A DNA stretch of 64,000 nucleotides from Flagellimonas allohymeniacidonis. GTDB lineage: Bacteria > Bacteroidota > Bacteroidia > Flavobacteriales > Flavobacteriaceae. Location of the stretch: the NCBI RefSeq assembly GCF_004296335.1, contig NZ_SGIU01000001.1, forward strand, positions 287,290 through 351,289, written 5' to 3'. Both the position numbers and the translations under genes were made by a program. Of this stretch, positions 10,301 through 18,780 are shown one piece after another. Below the pieces are notes generated by a model that saw only the letters and a list, made by a program, of their open reading frames with translations, was not told the origin of the DNA and made no database searches. How positions within the stretch are numbered: position 1 is the first letter of the stretch; every line of letters begins with the position of its first letter.

Positions 10301-11626
10301 ATGGCAGTACTAGGTAACAAAGAGTATTTTAAAGGAATCGGAGAAATACCGTATGAGGGGAAAGAGTCGGATAACCCATTGGCCTTTAAGCATTACAATC
10401 CGGAACAGGTGGTTGCCGGGAAACCCATGAAGGAACACTTCAAATTTGCCATGGCTTACTGGCATACCCTATGCGGAACAGGAGGTGATCCCTTCGGACC
10501 TGGCACAAAGCAATTTCCTTGGAATGCATCTTCGGAACCCATAGCCGCAGCAAAGGAGAAGGCGGACGCAGCCTTTGAGTTCATTACAAAAATGGGATTT
10601 GAATATTACTGTTTCCATGATTTTGATTTGGTGGATGAAGCCGACTCCTTGGCCGAATCGGAAAAGCGTATCCAAACAATGGTGGATTATCTTAAACAAA
10701 AGCAAGAAGCATCTGGGGTGAAGTTACTTTGGGGAACGGCCAACTGCTTTTCTAATCCGCGTTATATGAACGGAGCCGCCTCCAACCCCGATTTTAATGT
10801 TGTGGCCCATGCTGGGGCTCAAATAAAGATTGCACTTGATGCTACGATTGAGCTTGGCGGTCAGAATTATGTATTCTGGGGCGGGCGTGAAGGCTATATG
10901 TCGCTTCTTAACACCCAAATGAAATTGGAACAGGACAACATCGGGCGATTTTTGAACATGGCCAAAGACTATGCGCGTGGGCAAGGGTTTAAGGGAAATT
11001 TTTTCATTGAACCTAAGCCTATGGAACCTATGAAACACCAATATGACTTTGATGCGGCTACCTCTATCAACACCATTCGGGAGTATGGACTACAAGATGA
11101 TTTTAAATTGAATATTGAGGTGAACCATGCAACCTTGGCCCAACACACCTTTCAACATGAGCTTCAGGTGGCGGCCAATGCGGGCATGTTGGGAAGCATT
11201 GATGCAAATCGTGGAGATTATCAAAATGGTTGGGACACCGACCAATTTCCGAATAACGTAACTGAAATTGCCGAGGCCATGTTGGTGTTGCTAAAATCGG
11301 ATGGACTTGAGGGTGGGGGAGTGAACTTTGATGCGAAAACAAGGCGCAACTCTACCGATTTGGAGGATATCTTCTTGGCCCATATTGGTGGGGCAGACAC
11401 CTTTGCGAGAGGATTGTTGGTTGCAGATGCGGTTTTACAAAAGTCTTCATATGAAGATCTATTGGACAAGAGGTACGCCTCTTTCGCTTCAGGAGCAGGA
11501 CAGAACTTTGTGGATGGAAAACTGACACTTCTTGATTTGTATCAGCATGCCCAAAGTAATGGAGAGGCCAAGCAAATTAGTGGGAAGCAGGAGTTATACG
11601 AGAATTTGCTCAATCAATATGTATAA
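10301..11626 (+). CDS. xylA: Xylose isomerase
   Basis: 441 residues, the length of class II xylose isomerases. Key motifs: [30 protein letters not shown] (catalytic His/Asp), [44 protein letters not shown] and GSIDANRGD for metal binding. It converts D-xylose to D-xylulose and, in this class, also D-glucose to fructose. It is translationally close to xylB. No xylanase or SusCD pair is seen in the window, so the link between this pair and the upstream beta-glucan genes is positional. Confidence 0.96.
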   Translation: MAVLGNKEYFKGIGEIPYEGKESDNPLAFKHYNPEQVVAGKPMKEHFKFAMAYWHTLCGTGGDPFGPGTKQFPWNASSEPIAAAKEKADAAFEFITKMGFEYYCFHDFDLVDEADSLAESEKRIQTMVDYLKQKQEASGVKLLWGTANCFSNPRYMNGAASNPDFNVVAHAGAQIKIALDATIELGGQNYVFWGGREGYMSLLNTQMKLEQDNIGRFLNMAKDYARGQGFKGNFFIEPKPMEPMKHQYDFDAATSINTIREYGLQDDFKLNIEVNHATLAQHTFQHELQVAANAGMLGSIDANRGDYQNGWDTDQFPNNVTEIAEAMLVLLKSDGLEGGGVNFDAKTRRNSTDLEDIFLAHIGGADTFARGLLVADAVLQKSSYEDLLDKRYASFASGAGQNFVDGKLTLLDLYQHAQSNGEAKQISGKQELYENLLNQYV

Positions 11627-11673
11627 ACGTGAAAAGGAGGGACCATACCCCTTGGGTTTGGGATAGTTCAATT

Positions 11674-11709
11674 TTTATTGCAAAAAAACATAGGTTAATT
11701 GTATATTTG
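11674..11709 (+). promoter_or_regulatory. Bacteroidota-type promoter of tRNA-Arg
   Basis: A TAnnTTTG -7 box (TATATTTG, 11702-11709) lies 14 bp before the tRNA start, with a TTATTG -33-like box at about 11675-11680 and 21 bp between them. This matches the consensus for the primary sigma factor of Bacteroidota. Confidence 0.75.
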
Positions 11710-11723
11710 CACCCGCAAAACCA

Positions 11724-11797
11724 GGTCGCGTAGCTCAGCTGGATAGAGCATCTGCCTTCTAAGCAGACGGTCGAAGGTTCGAATCCTTCCGCGATCA
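11724..11797 (+). tRNA. tRNA-Arg (anticodon UCU)
   Basis: 74 nt fold into a full cloverleaf: acceptor GGTCGCG/CGCGATC, D arm GCTC/GAGC, anticodon stem TCTGC/GCAGA with loop CTTCTAA (anticodon TCT), and T arm GAAGG/CCTTC with loop TTCGAAT. The discriminator is A and CCA is not encoded here. The 3' half is duplicated at 20972 and 60612, marking it as an integration target for mobile elements. Confidence 0.97.
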
Positions 11798-11798
11798 C
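11753..11798 (+). repeat. att direct repeat, copy 1 (inside tRNA-Arg)
   Basis: 46 bp covering the anticodon stem-loop to the tRNA 3' end plus one base. It is identical to 20972-21017 and, extended one base to the left (11752), to 60612-60658. This copy lies in the intact tRNA gene and is the tRNA-proximal attachment site. Confidence 0.93.
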
Positions 11799-11808
11799 AC
11801 TAAAAATC

Positions 11809-11838
11809 AACCACTTACATTTTGTAGGTGGTTTTTTT
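11809..11838 (+). terminator. Terminator downstream of tRNA-Arg
   Basis: Stem AACCACTTAC / GTAGGTGGTT with a short AT loop and seven T residues, 12 bp after the tRNA. It belongs to the left end of the integrated element, so the element supplies the terminator for the tRNA transcript. Confidence 0.85.
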
Positions 11839-11846
11839 ATTTTAAA

Positions 11847-11868
11847 GTGTAACACATTTGTTACACAA
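11847..11868. promoter_or_regulatory. Putative integrase arm-type sites, left end
   Basis: TGTAACACA (11848-11856) and TGTTACACA (11859-11867) lie side by side 50 bp inside the left attachment copy. The same two motifs recur only near the right end (20825-20855). Paired short motifs at both ends of a tyrosine-recombinase element are the usual pattern for arm binding sites. This is inference from sequence. Confidence 0.5.
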
Positions 11869-12051
11869 AACCTCATTTAATGACCTGTGGATTGATATAC
11901 AACTAGAGAATATTCTTCTTTATTAATTTTCATTTTTTATTCTTTGTTTACAAATTTGATATTCTGACTAAGTACTTTCTTTATTGAATTTTTAGCATGG
12001 ACATTGAAATTTCCCAGTAAATGTTTTCAGACGAACTAATTTGTATAGGTT

Positions 12052-13071
12052 ATGATTTGGCATTTACCTTTTTTGCTTTTTTTTATTGGTTTAATTATTT
12101 ATTCCATTTACCGTCAATTCAAGTCAAAAACTCCGGAAAAGGGTTTCGAAATCCCTGAAACACTTGTTTGGGTCGACGATAACACTTCAATAAAGCCCCA
12201 ACAAATTTTTGATTTTCAAAGAGAGCTGTTATTGCAAATATTTAGTTCTGAAGATGTAATTCGACGACTTGATAAAGATCATGAGGCCCGTAAATTGTGG
12301 TTTTTATGTCAAAAAATTATTGAGCAAAACTATTTGTGGAAGTTCCCTGGCGATGCGATCTACATGAAGGATTATTGTTTAGCGTCACTCACGTTTTCAG
12401 CATTAATCTTGTCCAGCGGCGGCAATTATTTAGACTTTAAGCTTGGAGATTTTACTAGTTCAGGTGATATGTCACTTGAAAAAAGGTTAAGGGCGATTTC
12501 CCGCGATAAAGACAACTACTATGCCTTGTTAGCCGAACTATATTTTCTAGGATGGAACATATCAAAGGGGTATAAGATAACCGCATTTGAAAAAGAAGGA
12601 TATCCAGATTTCAAGATAGTGAATGATAGCTATAAATATCCCTTTGTAGTGGAATGTAAATGTATTTTGGAAAATACCCTAATGGTGAAAAGAATTCCAA
12701 AAATTATTGCAAAAGCGAATAAGCAAATAAAGGCAGTCAATGAAAAGTGCTATGGCCTATGTATTATTGATGTCTCAACAAAGGTTGAAATATTTATGAA
12801 TAAAAGTGACCCTACTATTCCAGAAGAGATAATTGAAATTGAACGGATGGTTAAGAAATCACTTAAAAATAAAAATACAAGTGTTAGTGCTGTTATGCTA
12901 TGTTGGAAAAAGATTTATCAGATTGGTAAATTTACGGAGGGTGACTTGTCTAATTGGATACGCTTGAGTTCTCATATTATTGAACATCCAAATGCAAAGC
13001 TTTCTTTTCCAAAAAACTCTAATTTGAGAGAATATGGATTAACCCATCTCTCACATATACGTATATCATAG
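12052..13071 (+). CDS. Membrane-anchored PD-(D/E)xK nuclease-like protein
   Basis: 339 residues. An N-terminal transmembrane helix (residues 3-20) is followed by a soluble part. Around residues 160-203 the sequence reads ALLAELYFLGW...GYPDFKIVN...FVVECKC: E165 or so, D186, E201 and K203 in the PD-x14-ExK spacing of restriction-endonuclease-like folds. The rest is unfamiliar. It is the only plus-strand gene in the element and sits in the accessory position beside the attachment site, where anti-phage genes are often found, so a defence nuclease is a reasonable guess. Other PD-(D/E)xK roles (Mrr-like, repair) remain possible. Confidence 0.6.
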   Translation: MIWHLPFLLFFIGLIIYSIYRQFKSKTPEKGFEIPETLVWVDDNTSIKPQQIFDFQRELLLQIFSSEDVIRRLDKDHEARKLWFLCQKIIEQNYLWKFPGDAIYMKDYCLASLTFSALILSSGGNYLDFKLGDFTSSGDMSLEKRLRAISRDKDNYYALLAELYFLGWNISKGYKITAFEKEGYPDFKIVNDSYKYPFVVECKCILENTLMVKRIPKIIAKANKQIKAVNEKCYGLCIIDVSTKVEIFMNKSDPTIPEEIIEIERMVKKSLKNKNTSVSAVMLCWKKIYQIGKFTEGDLSNWIRLSSHIIEHPNAKLSFPKNSNLREYGLTHLSHIRIS

Positions 13072-13167
13072 TAATTAGACATTAGGCTTCCGAAAAAGGA
13101 GATAGTTTCTGATCGCAAATAGCTGATAAAATCGGTTGCTGATTCAGTAAAAGAAGAAAAAAGTGAA

Positions 13168-14091
13168 TTACAGATTCTCTTTAGTCAAAAAAACCTCCTT
13201 GTCGTTTTCCTTTAGGTAATTGATTACAAGATTTTGTATTCGATAGGTTGCTGTGCTATACCTGAATTTTCCACTTTCGTATTGATTTACCAACACAAAA
13301 TAATTTTTAAAGAACCTTGTACCTGTTGGGATATCAGCATATTCCATTTTCCATACATAGACCAATCCACTATTGATATTATCAAATTTGTTTTCCATAT
13401 TATTTGTAAAGGGGGTATATAAATAGAACATATTGTTAATGGGAATGGTATTTATGTTATATCCATAACCCTCCTCCCGAGCCATTATTGCCGTCTTGAA
13501 TGAAGGTGATTCGTCCAATACATCGAAATACAGTGCCAAAAATGAGTACTTGAGATTTGAAGCCACTCTTTGTCCAACATTTTTGAATGCAAAAACTACC
13601 TCCTTAATTTCTTGTTCTCCGGTAAACTTCATCCTAGTAAATGATGGTTGACTAATAATAATTGGTGCTTCTACCCTAAACTTTTCTCTTTCTAAATCAA
13701 CAAGTTCTTTCGATTTTTTCACAATCCCCCGTAAAACAATTACCTGATTGTCCACACTATCTTTTAAATTTCTAAGTACTGTATCCACACCTGCTAAACT
13801 TCTACTGGTACGTCGTACCGCCTCAACATTATTACTTAAATCTGAGGTAATCCCCTCAGTTTTTTCCATAATTTCATTGGTTTTGACAATTAGCGAATCA
13901 GCTTTATTTACCAAATCATTATCATCTTTAACTTGAGTAACTACATCCATAAAAGACAGGATAGATAACGATGCAAGAGCTAAAAGGATGACCTTCCTTC
14001 TTAATTTCTTTTTGAAATTTTTGAACACGTCAACGTATTCATCAAACAAAAGAAATAAGGTAATGAAAGTAATGGCTATCTTAATTAACAC
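13168..14091 (-). CDS. Membrane protein with coiled coil, unknown function
   Basis: 307 residues: two hydrophobic segments within the first 55 residues (IAITFITLFLLF and VILLALASLSILSF), a heptad-rich region around residues 60-135 (KADSLIVKTNEIMEKTEGI...), and a C-terminal domain of about 170 residues with no motif I recognise. It is predicted to face the periplasm or cytoplasm from the inner membrane. It converges with the nuclease-like gene and may belong to the same accessory module. Confidence 0.6.
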   Translation of the reverse strand: MLIKIAITFITLFLLFDEYVDVFKNFKKKLRRKVILLALASLSILSFMDVVTQVKDDNDLVNKADSLIVKTNEIMEKTEGITSDLSNNVEAVRRTSRSLAGVDTVLRNLKDSVDNQVIVLRGIVKKSKELVDLEREKFRVEAPIIISQPSFTRMKFTGEQEIKEVVFAFKNVGQRVASNLKYSFLALYFDVLDESPSFKTAIMAREEGYGYNINTIPINNMFYLYTPFTNNMENKFDNINSGLVYVWKMEYADIPTGTRFFKNYFVLVNQYESGKFRYSTATYRIQNLVINYLKENDKEVFLTKENL

Positions 14092-14250
14092 CTAAGAATC
14101 GATTTATTGCTGTGATTATCCCTAACCAGGACTTTATTTTGAATATCAAAAGCCAAGGCAGTTGTTGTGTGAATCACATAGGTTTTTCTGTATTTAAAAA
14201 ATATCAAAATGGAATTTGGATAGGTCTTTGAACATATACAATCATGTTTG

Positions 14251-14517
14251 TTACTTCGAATATTCGAATTCATCAAAATATTCTTTGTCTAAGTCAGGTG
14301 TGACATACTTTTTTACAACAGCAACTTCCTTCCCATCATTGTCCAAATAAGTTTGAAGAAATTGCACAAACACCATGTTTTTACTATCTCCTATACCAAT
14401 AGTTTTTGTAATTCCAGTTCTCATAAGTTGAACTTCATACTCACCTTTTATTACTTTTTTTTGTACTTCGAGAAATTCCTCACTATTGTAGTTGGTAATA
14501 TACTCTTGTTCGGACAT
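14251..14517 (-). CDS. Small hypothetical protein (88 aa)
   Basis: Acidic, no signal peptide or membrane helix: MSEQEYITNYNSEEFLEVQK at the start and a C-terminal YFDEFEYSK. The central part looks like a short beta-rich sheet (YEVQLMRTGITKTIGIGD). Not recognised. It is one of several small same-strand genes in the element. Confidence 0.5.
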   Translation of the reverse strand: MSEQEYITNYNSEEFLEVQKKVIKGEYEVQLMRTGITKTIGIGDSKNMVFVQFLQTYLDNDGKEVAVVKKYVTPDLDKEYFDEFEYSK

Positions 14518-14534
14518 AACAGTAAATTAAGTTT

Positions 14535-14732
14535 TTATTTTGAATGTTTTTTGCGAACCCACCGATCCCGTTCAAAGTAATATTCATAGTCCCCATGCTC
14601 TAATCTACCATACTTGTTTATTAGCCCTTTTAGAATTCTTTCAATGGCTTCGGGACGCTTTTTCTCCCTCCAAATGAGGCCTTCATTAAAAAGTTGTATC
14701 CCCGTTATCCTACTCCAGAACCTCCACAACAA
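14535..14732 (-). CDS. Small basic hypothetical ORF (65 aa, TTG start)
   Basis: The frame is closed by a TAG just upstream of two TTG codons (14735 and 14732), so it needs a TTG start, and it overlaps the 3' end of the 58-aa gene at 14705-14881. Sequence is charged (REKKRPEAIERILKGLINKYG). It could be real and translationally coupled to that gene, or not translated. Confidence 0.3.
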   Translation of the reverse strand: MLWRFWSRITGIQLFNEGLIWREKKRPEAIERILKGLINKYGRLEHGDYEYYFERDRWVRKKHSK

Positions 14733-14881
14733 CTACACGGGCTTCCGGAAGCTTGCATTGTATGACGAAGCTTTACTATGGCTTCTCTGATGTCTTTATC
14801 CCAAACCTTACTAGTGTCAGATGTTAACTCTAGTTCCTTGGTTAATCTGTCCAATTCCTTTTTGATCTCATATTTGGTCAT
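14705..14881 (-). CDS. Small protein with C-terminal CSCCGGSG motif (58 aa)
   Basis: ATG at 14881 and TAA at 14705 give a 58-residue protein: charged helical N-terminus (MTKYEIKKELDRLTKELEL) and a cysteine-rich tail SPCSCCGGSGVG. A CxCCGGSG tail suggests metal binding or a redox site, but two or three cysteines alone cannot form a classic zinc knuckle. It starts 4 bp after the gene to its right (stop 14885) and overlaps the gene to its left, consistent with a compact operon. Confidence 0.5.
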   Translation of the reverse strand: MTKYEIKKELDRLTKELELTSDTSKVWDKDIREAIVKLRHTMQASGSPCSCCGGSGVG

Positions 14882-14884
14882 ATA

Positions 14885-15334
14885 CTATAATTTTGAAATT
14901 ACTTTGCTAAGATCGGTCGAATTCATGGAGTTGTAGGCCCTTCTAATATCTTCAGTAATCAGTTCAGAACATTTTTCGGACTTTCCTGGTGGTGACTTAT
15001 CCAAATCGACTAATGTTTCGTAAAGTTGTTTGAAATTATTCCAATACGATTGATAAATAACAGCTTTCTCCAAAGCGTCATGATTCCACAAAGATGACGT
15101 CAGGGATAAAGCATTAATTGCCTTAACAACATGTGGTGAAATTAAGTTTTCAGGATCTATTTCGTTAATATCGGTCCAAGCAAAATGCAGTTCAATTATT
15201 CCCTGTCGTTTAAACATTTTGATGTTGGCTTTATTGGCATCTAACGCAATTCTGTTTGCGCTCCTAGCTTCTGCAAAAGCTAGACCTGCAACTAGCAATG
15301 AGAAAATTGAAACAAAAAAGGCCCAAACCTCCAT
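14885..15334 (-). CDS. Single-pass membrane protein, unknown (149 aa)
   Basis: An N-terminal helix (VWAFFVSIFSLLVAGLAFAEA) is followed by a soluble alpha-helical domain of about 115 residues with WNHDALEKAVIYQSYWNNFKQLYETL. No catalytic motif seen. Layout (one helix, then a cytosolic helical domain) is common among small phage-encoded or defence-associated membrane proteins, but no family is recognised. Confidence 0.55.
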   Translation of the reverse strand: MEVWAFFVSIFSLLVAGLAFAEARSANRIALDANKANIKMFKRQGIIELHFAWTDINEIDPENLISPHVVKAINALSLTSSLWNHDALEKAVIYQSYWNNFKQLYETLVDLDKSPPGKSEKCSELITEDIRRAYNSMNSTDLSKVISKL

Positions 15335-15398
15335 AGCAAGACTATTTTTTTAATCAAGAAATCTTAGTAAAAGGTAAATAAATGATGTGGTATGACCT

Positions 15399-15432
15399 AA
15401 AAAAACCGCCCCCAACTAAATATTGAGGACGG
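15399..15432 (-). terminator. Terminator of the core gene run of the element
   Basis: On the minus strand, stem CCGTCCTC / GGGGGCGG with an 11-nt loop, then a run of T. It lies 35 bp after the stop of the 201-aa gene and separates the int-to-201aa gene run from the accessory genes. Confidence 0.8.
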
Positions 15433-15466
15433 CAAAACAAAATCCAAAGAAAAAAAGTAAACTAGA

Positions 15467-16072
15467 CTATGGCTTCAATTGTGCAATGCGTTTAACTGCA
15501 GGAACGAACACCTGTTCTTCCTTCCTACCGGGCGATAGTTCCACATGCTTGCGCAAGGCGTTCACCAACCTTGTTCTTTCATCCAAGTTGTAAACATCAT
15601 TAGCAAAACCTTCGTTTAAGGTTTCACATAGCTCTTGGGCCATTTTAAAGGCTTCTATTTGACGTTCGTTATTGGCATAATGTGTATGCCGTTTTCGGAC
15701 CTTATCGATTGTTCTCGGGCTTACTTCAACTCCATTTTCAGTGATGGTGAAGCCCACGGCGGCATGTCTGTTCGGCACGTGGGTAAATGCTGCCATGGCC
15801 GAACTACCGTCCAAACCGTTAAGATCAAGCACTACATTGACTTTAGCTTTAGGGTGTCCATATACGTGGCAAATGAGCTGCTCCAATGCGCTCCATCCTT
15901 GATTTAGCAACAAGTCCTTCTGCTCAATAGATAATTGATCTGGAAGCAGCTTTTGGGCTTCGTTCAAAGCGTTGTTCGCTTCCGCTGCCCAGGACTGATA
16001 TTGCTCCATGGTTTTGGCTATTCCTTCTTTATTGACGTACAATAGTTCTTTTTTCATTTCCGTTGTTTCCAT
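15467..16072 (-). CDS. Hypothetical protein (201 aa), element core gene
   Basis: Soluble, mixed charge, no signal. Contains a glycine/serine stretch (LDLNGLDGSSAMAAFTHVP) and a basic helix (SPRTIDKVRKRHTHYANNERQ). Not recognised. It overlaps the upstream gene by 19 bp, an alternative internal start (MKKELLYVN) would remove most of the overlap. Confidence 0.55.
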   Translation of the reverse strand: METTEMKKELLYVNKEGIAKTMEQYQSWAAEANNALNEAQKLLPDQLSIEQKDLLLNQGWSALEQLICHVYGHPKAKVNVVLDLNGLDGSSAMAAFTHVPNRHAAVGFTITENGVEVSPRTIDKVRKRHTHYANNERQIEAFKMAQELCETLNEGFANDVYNLDERTRLVNALRKHVELSPGRKEEQVFVPAVKRIAQLKP

Positions 16073-16374
16073 AATCTGCGTTTTTTATTCTTAGTTTGAT
16101 TCATTAATCGTTTTGCTTGTGCAATGCTCTCCTCAGATGGCTCGACTATCTTGGTCACTACACCATCAAAGAATGTCAACAACTTACCATCCGGCATGAG
16201 ATACTCTCCTTCTGCTGGAATTCCGTCAACGGTCGCATAATCCCCTACTGATGGATCGTCAGGTGCATCTAAATCTCTGAACACGATCTCAGTTCCACAA
16301 CAATCTTGATAGGTGACTTGATTTCTTGGTGTTTTCCACAAACGGCGGCTGGCCCGTTCTTTTGTTGCTTTCAT
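16054..16374 (-). CDS. Hypothetical protein (106 aa) with phage-like beta motif
   Basis: The segment PAEGEYLMPDGKLLTFFDGVVTKI resembles the short beta motif (EGxYxLxDGxxxxxxxGxIxxI) found at the C-terminus of many Caudoviricetes prohead protease/scaffold proteins of Bacteroidota phages. Followed by a basic tail (KNKKRRLWKQRK). Resemblance is by eye. If correct it hints at an interaction with phage capsid assembly. Confidence 0.5.
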   Translation of the reverse strand: MKATKERASRRLWKTPRNQVTYQDCCGTEIVFRDLDAPDDPSVGDYATVDGIPAEGEYLMPDGKLLTFFDGVVTKIVEPSEESIAQAKRLMNQTKNKKRRLWKQRK

Positions 16375-16540
16375 AATTCTTGATTTTAACTGTTATTTCT
16401 TCGATTTTGAACTTACATTTTGAAGTCAAACGCTGGTTTTTAACATACAGGTGTAATCCTTGGCGATTAGCTTTGTTTTTAAATATTTCATTTTCAATAC
16501 TTTAAGTCACTATTTGACATAATGGTTGTTATAACACACC

Positions 16541-16843
16541 CTAATTTTCACCTTTGATGACCTCGATATCATCCTCTGAATAAGTGCGGATTATGGTAGG
16601 TAGCGATATCATCAAATGCGTTAAACTGTAATCCTGCAAAAGCTTCAGATAGTTACCGATATGGATTCGCCCGTCTTCTTCCAGTCCGATTGTTCCCCCC
16701 GTTGCTTCAACATACTCCTTAATCTGGATTGGCACCTCAACATAAGGGTCGTCGGCATAAACCGTGGGTGTTGGTAGGAAGCCCGGTCTTTGGGGCATGT
16801 CTGCCAAGCTTTTCATCAATTCAAGTTTTTGTTCATCGTCCAT
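16541..16843 (-). CDS. Hypothetical protein (100 aa)
   Basis: Soluble acidic protein beginning MDDEQKLELMKSLADMPQ, with no motif I recognise. Start overlaps the end of the terminase-small-like gene by 11 bp, so it is translated in the same run. Confidence 0.5.
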   Translation of the reverse strand: MDDEQKLELMKSLADMPQRPGFLPTPTVYADDPYVEVPIQIKEYVEATGGTIGLEEDGRIHIGNYLKLLQDYSLTHLMISLPTIIRTYSEDDIEVIKGEN

Positions 16844-17192
16844 TTGGGTACTGTTTTAGTGTTTTCTGGATTCGTGCCTTTTCGACTTCGGCTATGTGCT
16901 GAAGCCTTTGCGTTTTGGTCATATTCAAGAATGCGTCAATATTGAAGGTGACATCTTCGACCTCGGTTCTTGATAGCTTCGGTATAATAAAATCACCAAA
17001 TTTGATTATTATTTCCAAAGCCTTGGCAGGGTCTTCTTCTGCGACCTTCTGAAGCCATTTATTCAAGTTTGGTAGCTGCTGCGACACCAACATCTTAAAA
17101 GCTGTTCTAATCTCATTAGATGACTTGTTGGGAATTCCTTTTCTGGAAGACTTGGCCCCGGCTTTTGCTGCTGTATCCTTATTAAACTTCAT
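16833..17192 (-). CDS. Phage small-terminase-like DNA-binding protein
   Basis: 119 residues. The N-terminus (FNKDTAAKAGAKSSRKGIPN) and the following helical part (IRTAFKMLVSQQLPNLNKWL...ALEIIIKFGDFIIPKLSR) match the pattern of short phage proteins annotated as small terminase subunit-like in Bacteroidota phages (GxKGGRPKGxxNKxT followed by a helical LxxLxKFxLPxL unit). In satellites such a protein redirects headful packaging of a helper phage to the satellite genome. Assignment is by pattern recognition, not alignment. Confidence 0.5.
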   Translation of the reverse strand: MKFNKDTAAKAGAKSSRKGIPNKSSNEIRTAFKMLVSQQLPNLNKWLQKVAEEDPAKALEIIIKFGDFIIPKLSRTEVEDVTFNIDAFLNMTKTQRLQHIAEVEKARIQKTLKQYPNGR

Positions 17193-17487
17193 CGTTACTA
17201 TTCCGTTTGTTTAGCGGCATAGACAATACATATGATGCGACTAACTCCGCTGCCTCCTTAGCCTGTTTTGGGTTACTACTTGCTGTAAACTCCAACAGCC
17301 GTGCCGCCAACATTTCATCTCTCCGCATCTTAATAGTAACACTACCACCGGAATGAATCTTTACTACATCCGAAGCATCAATTTTAAGTTGCCCTTTTTT
17401 CTCTATCAGCTTTAATAGAGCTTCGGTCATTGGTCTTTTGCTTTCTGTTTTTTTCATGGGTTTGCTTTTTTTTTTGATTGTTTTCAA
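17182..17487 (-). CDS. Small basic protein (101 aa)
   Basis: Lysine-rich N-terminus (MKTIKKKSKPMKKTESKRP), then a globular part with VTIKMRRDEMLAARLLEFTA. Overlaps both neighbours by 4-11 bp. Function not recognised; DNA or RNA binding is plausible from the charge. Confidence 0.5.
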   Translation of the reverse strand: MKTIKKKSKPMKKTESKRPMTEALLKLIEKKGQLKIDASDVVKIHSGGSVTIKMRRDEMLAARLLEFTASSNPKQAKEAAELVASYVLSMPLNKRNSNDEV

Positions 17488-18341
17488 CTTGCTTTTTTTT
17501 TGAACCTACTAAGAGGAGTTAAAGAGGAGATGGAAATATGTGGGCTACTTTCTACACAGATTCCTTTAGAAGTAACAAAGGCACCTCCTTTGAAATCATC
17601 ATCTTCAGACATTTCCTTTGCAAACTTTTTATTTTGAATCCCTGGGTATTTTAATTCAATTACCCGTTTTTGATTTATTAGATTGCTTCCTAACATTTTG
17701 CTTTTGTGGTAGTTGCCAGCACTTTTGGTATTTTTGTTTTCAGAAGGTCTTATCAACTTATCAAAACCCAGATTGGATAGAGTACTGTTTAAACGACTTT
17801 CCGCCAGGTCAGCCACAGTCAAACCGTCTTTTTCCAATTGCTTCGCACGCTTAAGGTCAGACAGTTTCTTAGTGCTGCCTGAGGTAAGCTCCTCTAATAG
17901 TTTGATCCGTTCAGTCCGTTTCACAATCTGGGGTATTTGACTTTTCAAATTACTATGAACCCTTATGTATCTTGAACTCATTTTAGTGTCCGTGAATTTG
18001 CTGTAAATCAGCATTGGAAGAAGTTTCAACTTCCTTTGTTTTGGAAGGTGCCTGTATGTCCATTTTCGTCCTTTTACAGCGACGTTTCCGTTCTTATGCA
18101 ATACCACCAAGCCAAAGTCCAATAACTTGCTTAGATAACGCTCTATTGCGGTTCTGGAAAGGCCAGTGGCAGCACTTATGGTAGCAGTTACGCCTTTCTT
18201 GCCAATCTTCTTGATTACAGCACCTTTCTTGTGAAATCGCAGGGTTGCGAAAAAGGAAACCAGATTATCACCTCCTTCATTGAAAAGAAAGTTGTATTCG
18301 AGATTTGTTAGTAGCGTGAAGCCTAATGGTTTTGGTTGCAT
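17484..18341 (-). CDS. Winged-helix protein, replication-initiator-like
   Basis: 285 residues. Residues 40-90 form a winged helix (ATISAATGLSRTAIERYLSKLLDFGLV...HKNGNVAV), and the middle and C-terminal parts are basic. Small integrative elements of Bacteroidota commonly carry a helix-turn-helix replication or regulatory protein at this position, downstream of the excisionase gene. Start is 3 bp after that gene. Role in replication or in control of the run below it is inferred. Confidence 0.55.
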   Translation of the reverse strand: MQPKPLGFTLLTNLEYNFLFNEGGDNLVSFFATLRFHKKGAVIKKIGKKGVTATISAATGLSRTAIERYLSKLLDFGLVVLHKNGNVAVKGRKWTYRHLPKQRKLKLLPMLIYSKFTDTKMSSRYIRVHSNLKSQIPQIVKRTERIKLLEELTSGSTKKLSDLKRAKQLEKDGLTVADLAESRLNSTLSNLGFDKLIRPSENKNTKSAGNYHKSKMLGSNLINQKRVIELKYPGIQNKKFAKEMSEDDDFKGGAFVTSKGICVESSPHISISSLTPLSRFKKKAS

Positions 18342-18344
18342 TTC

Positions 18345-18671
18345 CTACTTTTTTGAGTTCAAAAATGCTTCTGCATCCGCTTCGATTTCGACCTTTGATT
18401 TTTGGTGACCTTCCTTTATCCAATTGAGGATTGTTTCACGATCGAAATAGAGTCGCTTACCTCTTTTATAACCACCGGGAAGTTCACCTTTTGAGTGCTT
18501 GGTGTAAACGGTTGGTTTGGCGATGTCCAACAACGAAGCAACACCATCAACCGTTAGAAACGGTTCCGGATTGTCTTTAGGCGCAAATTGTATTGAAGGT
18601 TTCTTTAGATCGAGGATGAGATTCTCAATGCTATTAAGCCTGGCTTCAAGTATTTCGAAAGGGTTATGCAT
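18345..18671 (-). CDS. Excisionase-like helix-turn-helix protein
   Basis: 108 residues: an N-terminal coiled segment (LEARLNSIENLILDLKK) and a MerR/HTH_17-type domain, LTVDGVASLLDIAKPTVYTK followed by GKRLYFDRETILNWIKEG. This is the typical form of recombination directionality factors and small regulators located beside tyrosine integrases in Bacteroidota elements. Confidence 0.75.
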   Translation of the reverse strand: MHNPFEILEARLNSIENLILDLKKPSIQFAPKDNPEPFLTVDGVASLLDIAKPTVYTKHSKGELPGGYKRGKRLYFDRETILNWIKEGHQKSKVEIEADAEAFLNSKK

Positions 18672-18780
18672 TTGAAACAGCTTTTATTTATGATTAACTG
18701 CTGCAAATGTGTGTTATAGTTTGTGAGCCTAAAACTTATTAGGTTTCGTAGGTTTATTTTTAGGCTTGTTATCTATGTTT

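Noticed and set aside
11610-11876. Minus-strand ORF with AEGFEPSTVCLEGRC
   Set aside because: This is the familiar false translation of the antisense strand of a tRNA gene; the tRNA-Arg cloverleaf at 11724-11797 explains it.
14085-14276. Minus-strand 63-aa ORF in the 14092-14250 gap
   Set aside because: It overlaps both neighbouring genes slightly, has no start signal of note and unusual composition; kept out for lack of support though not excluded.
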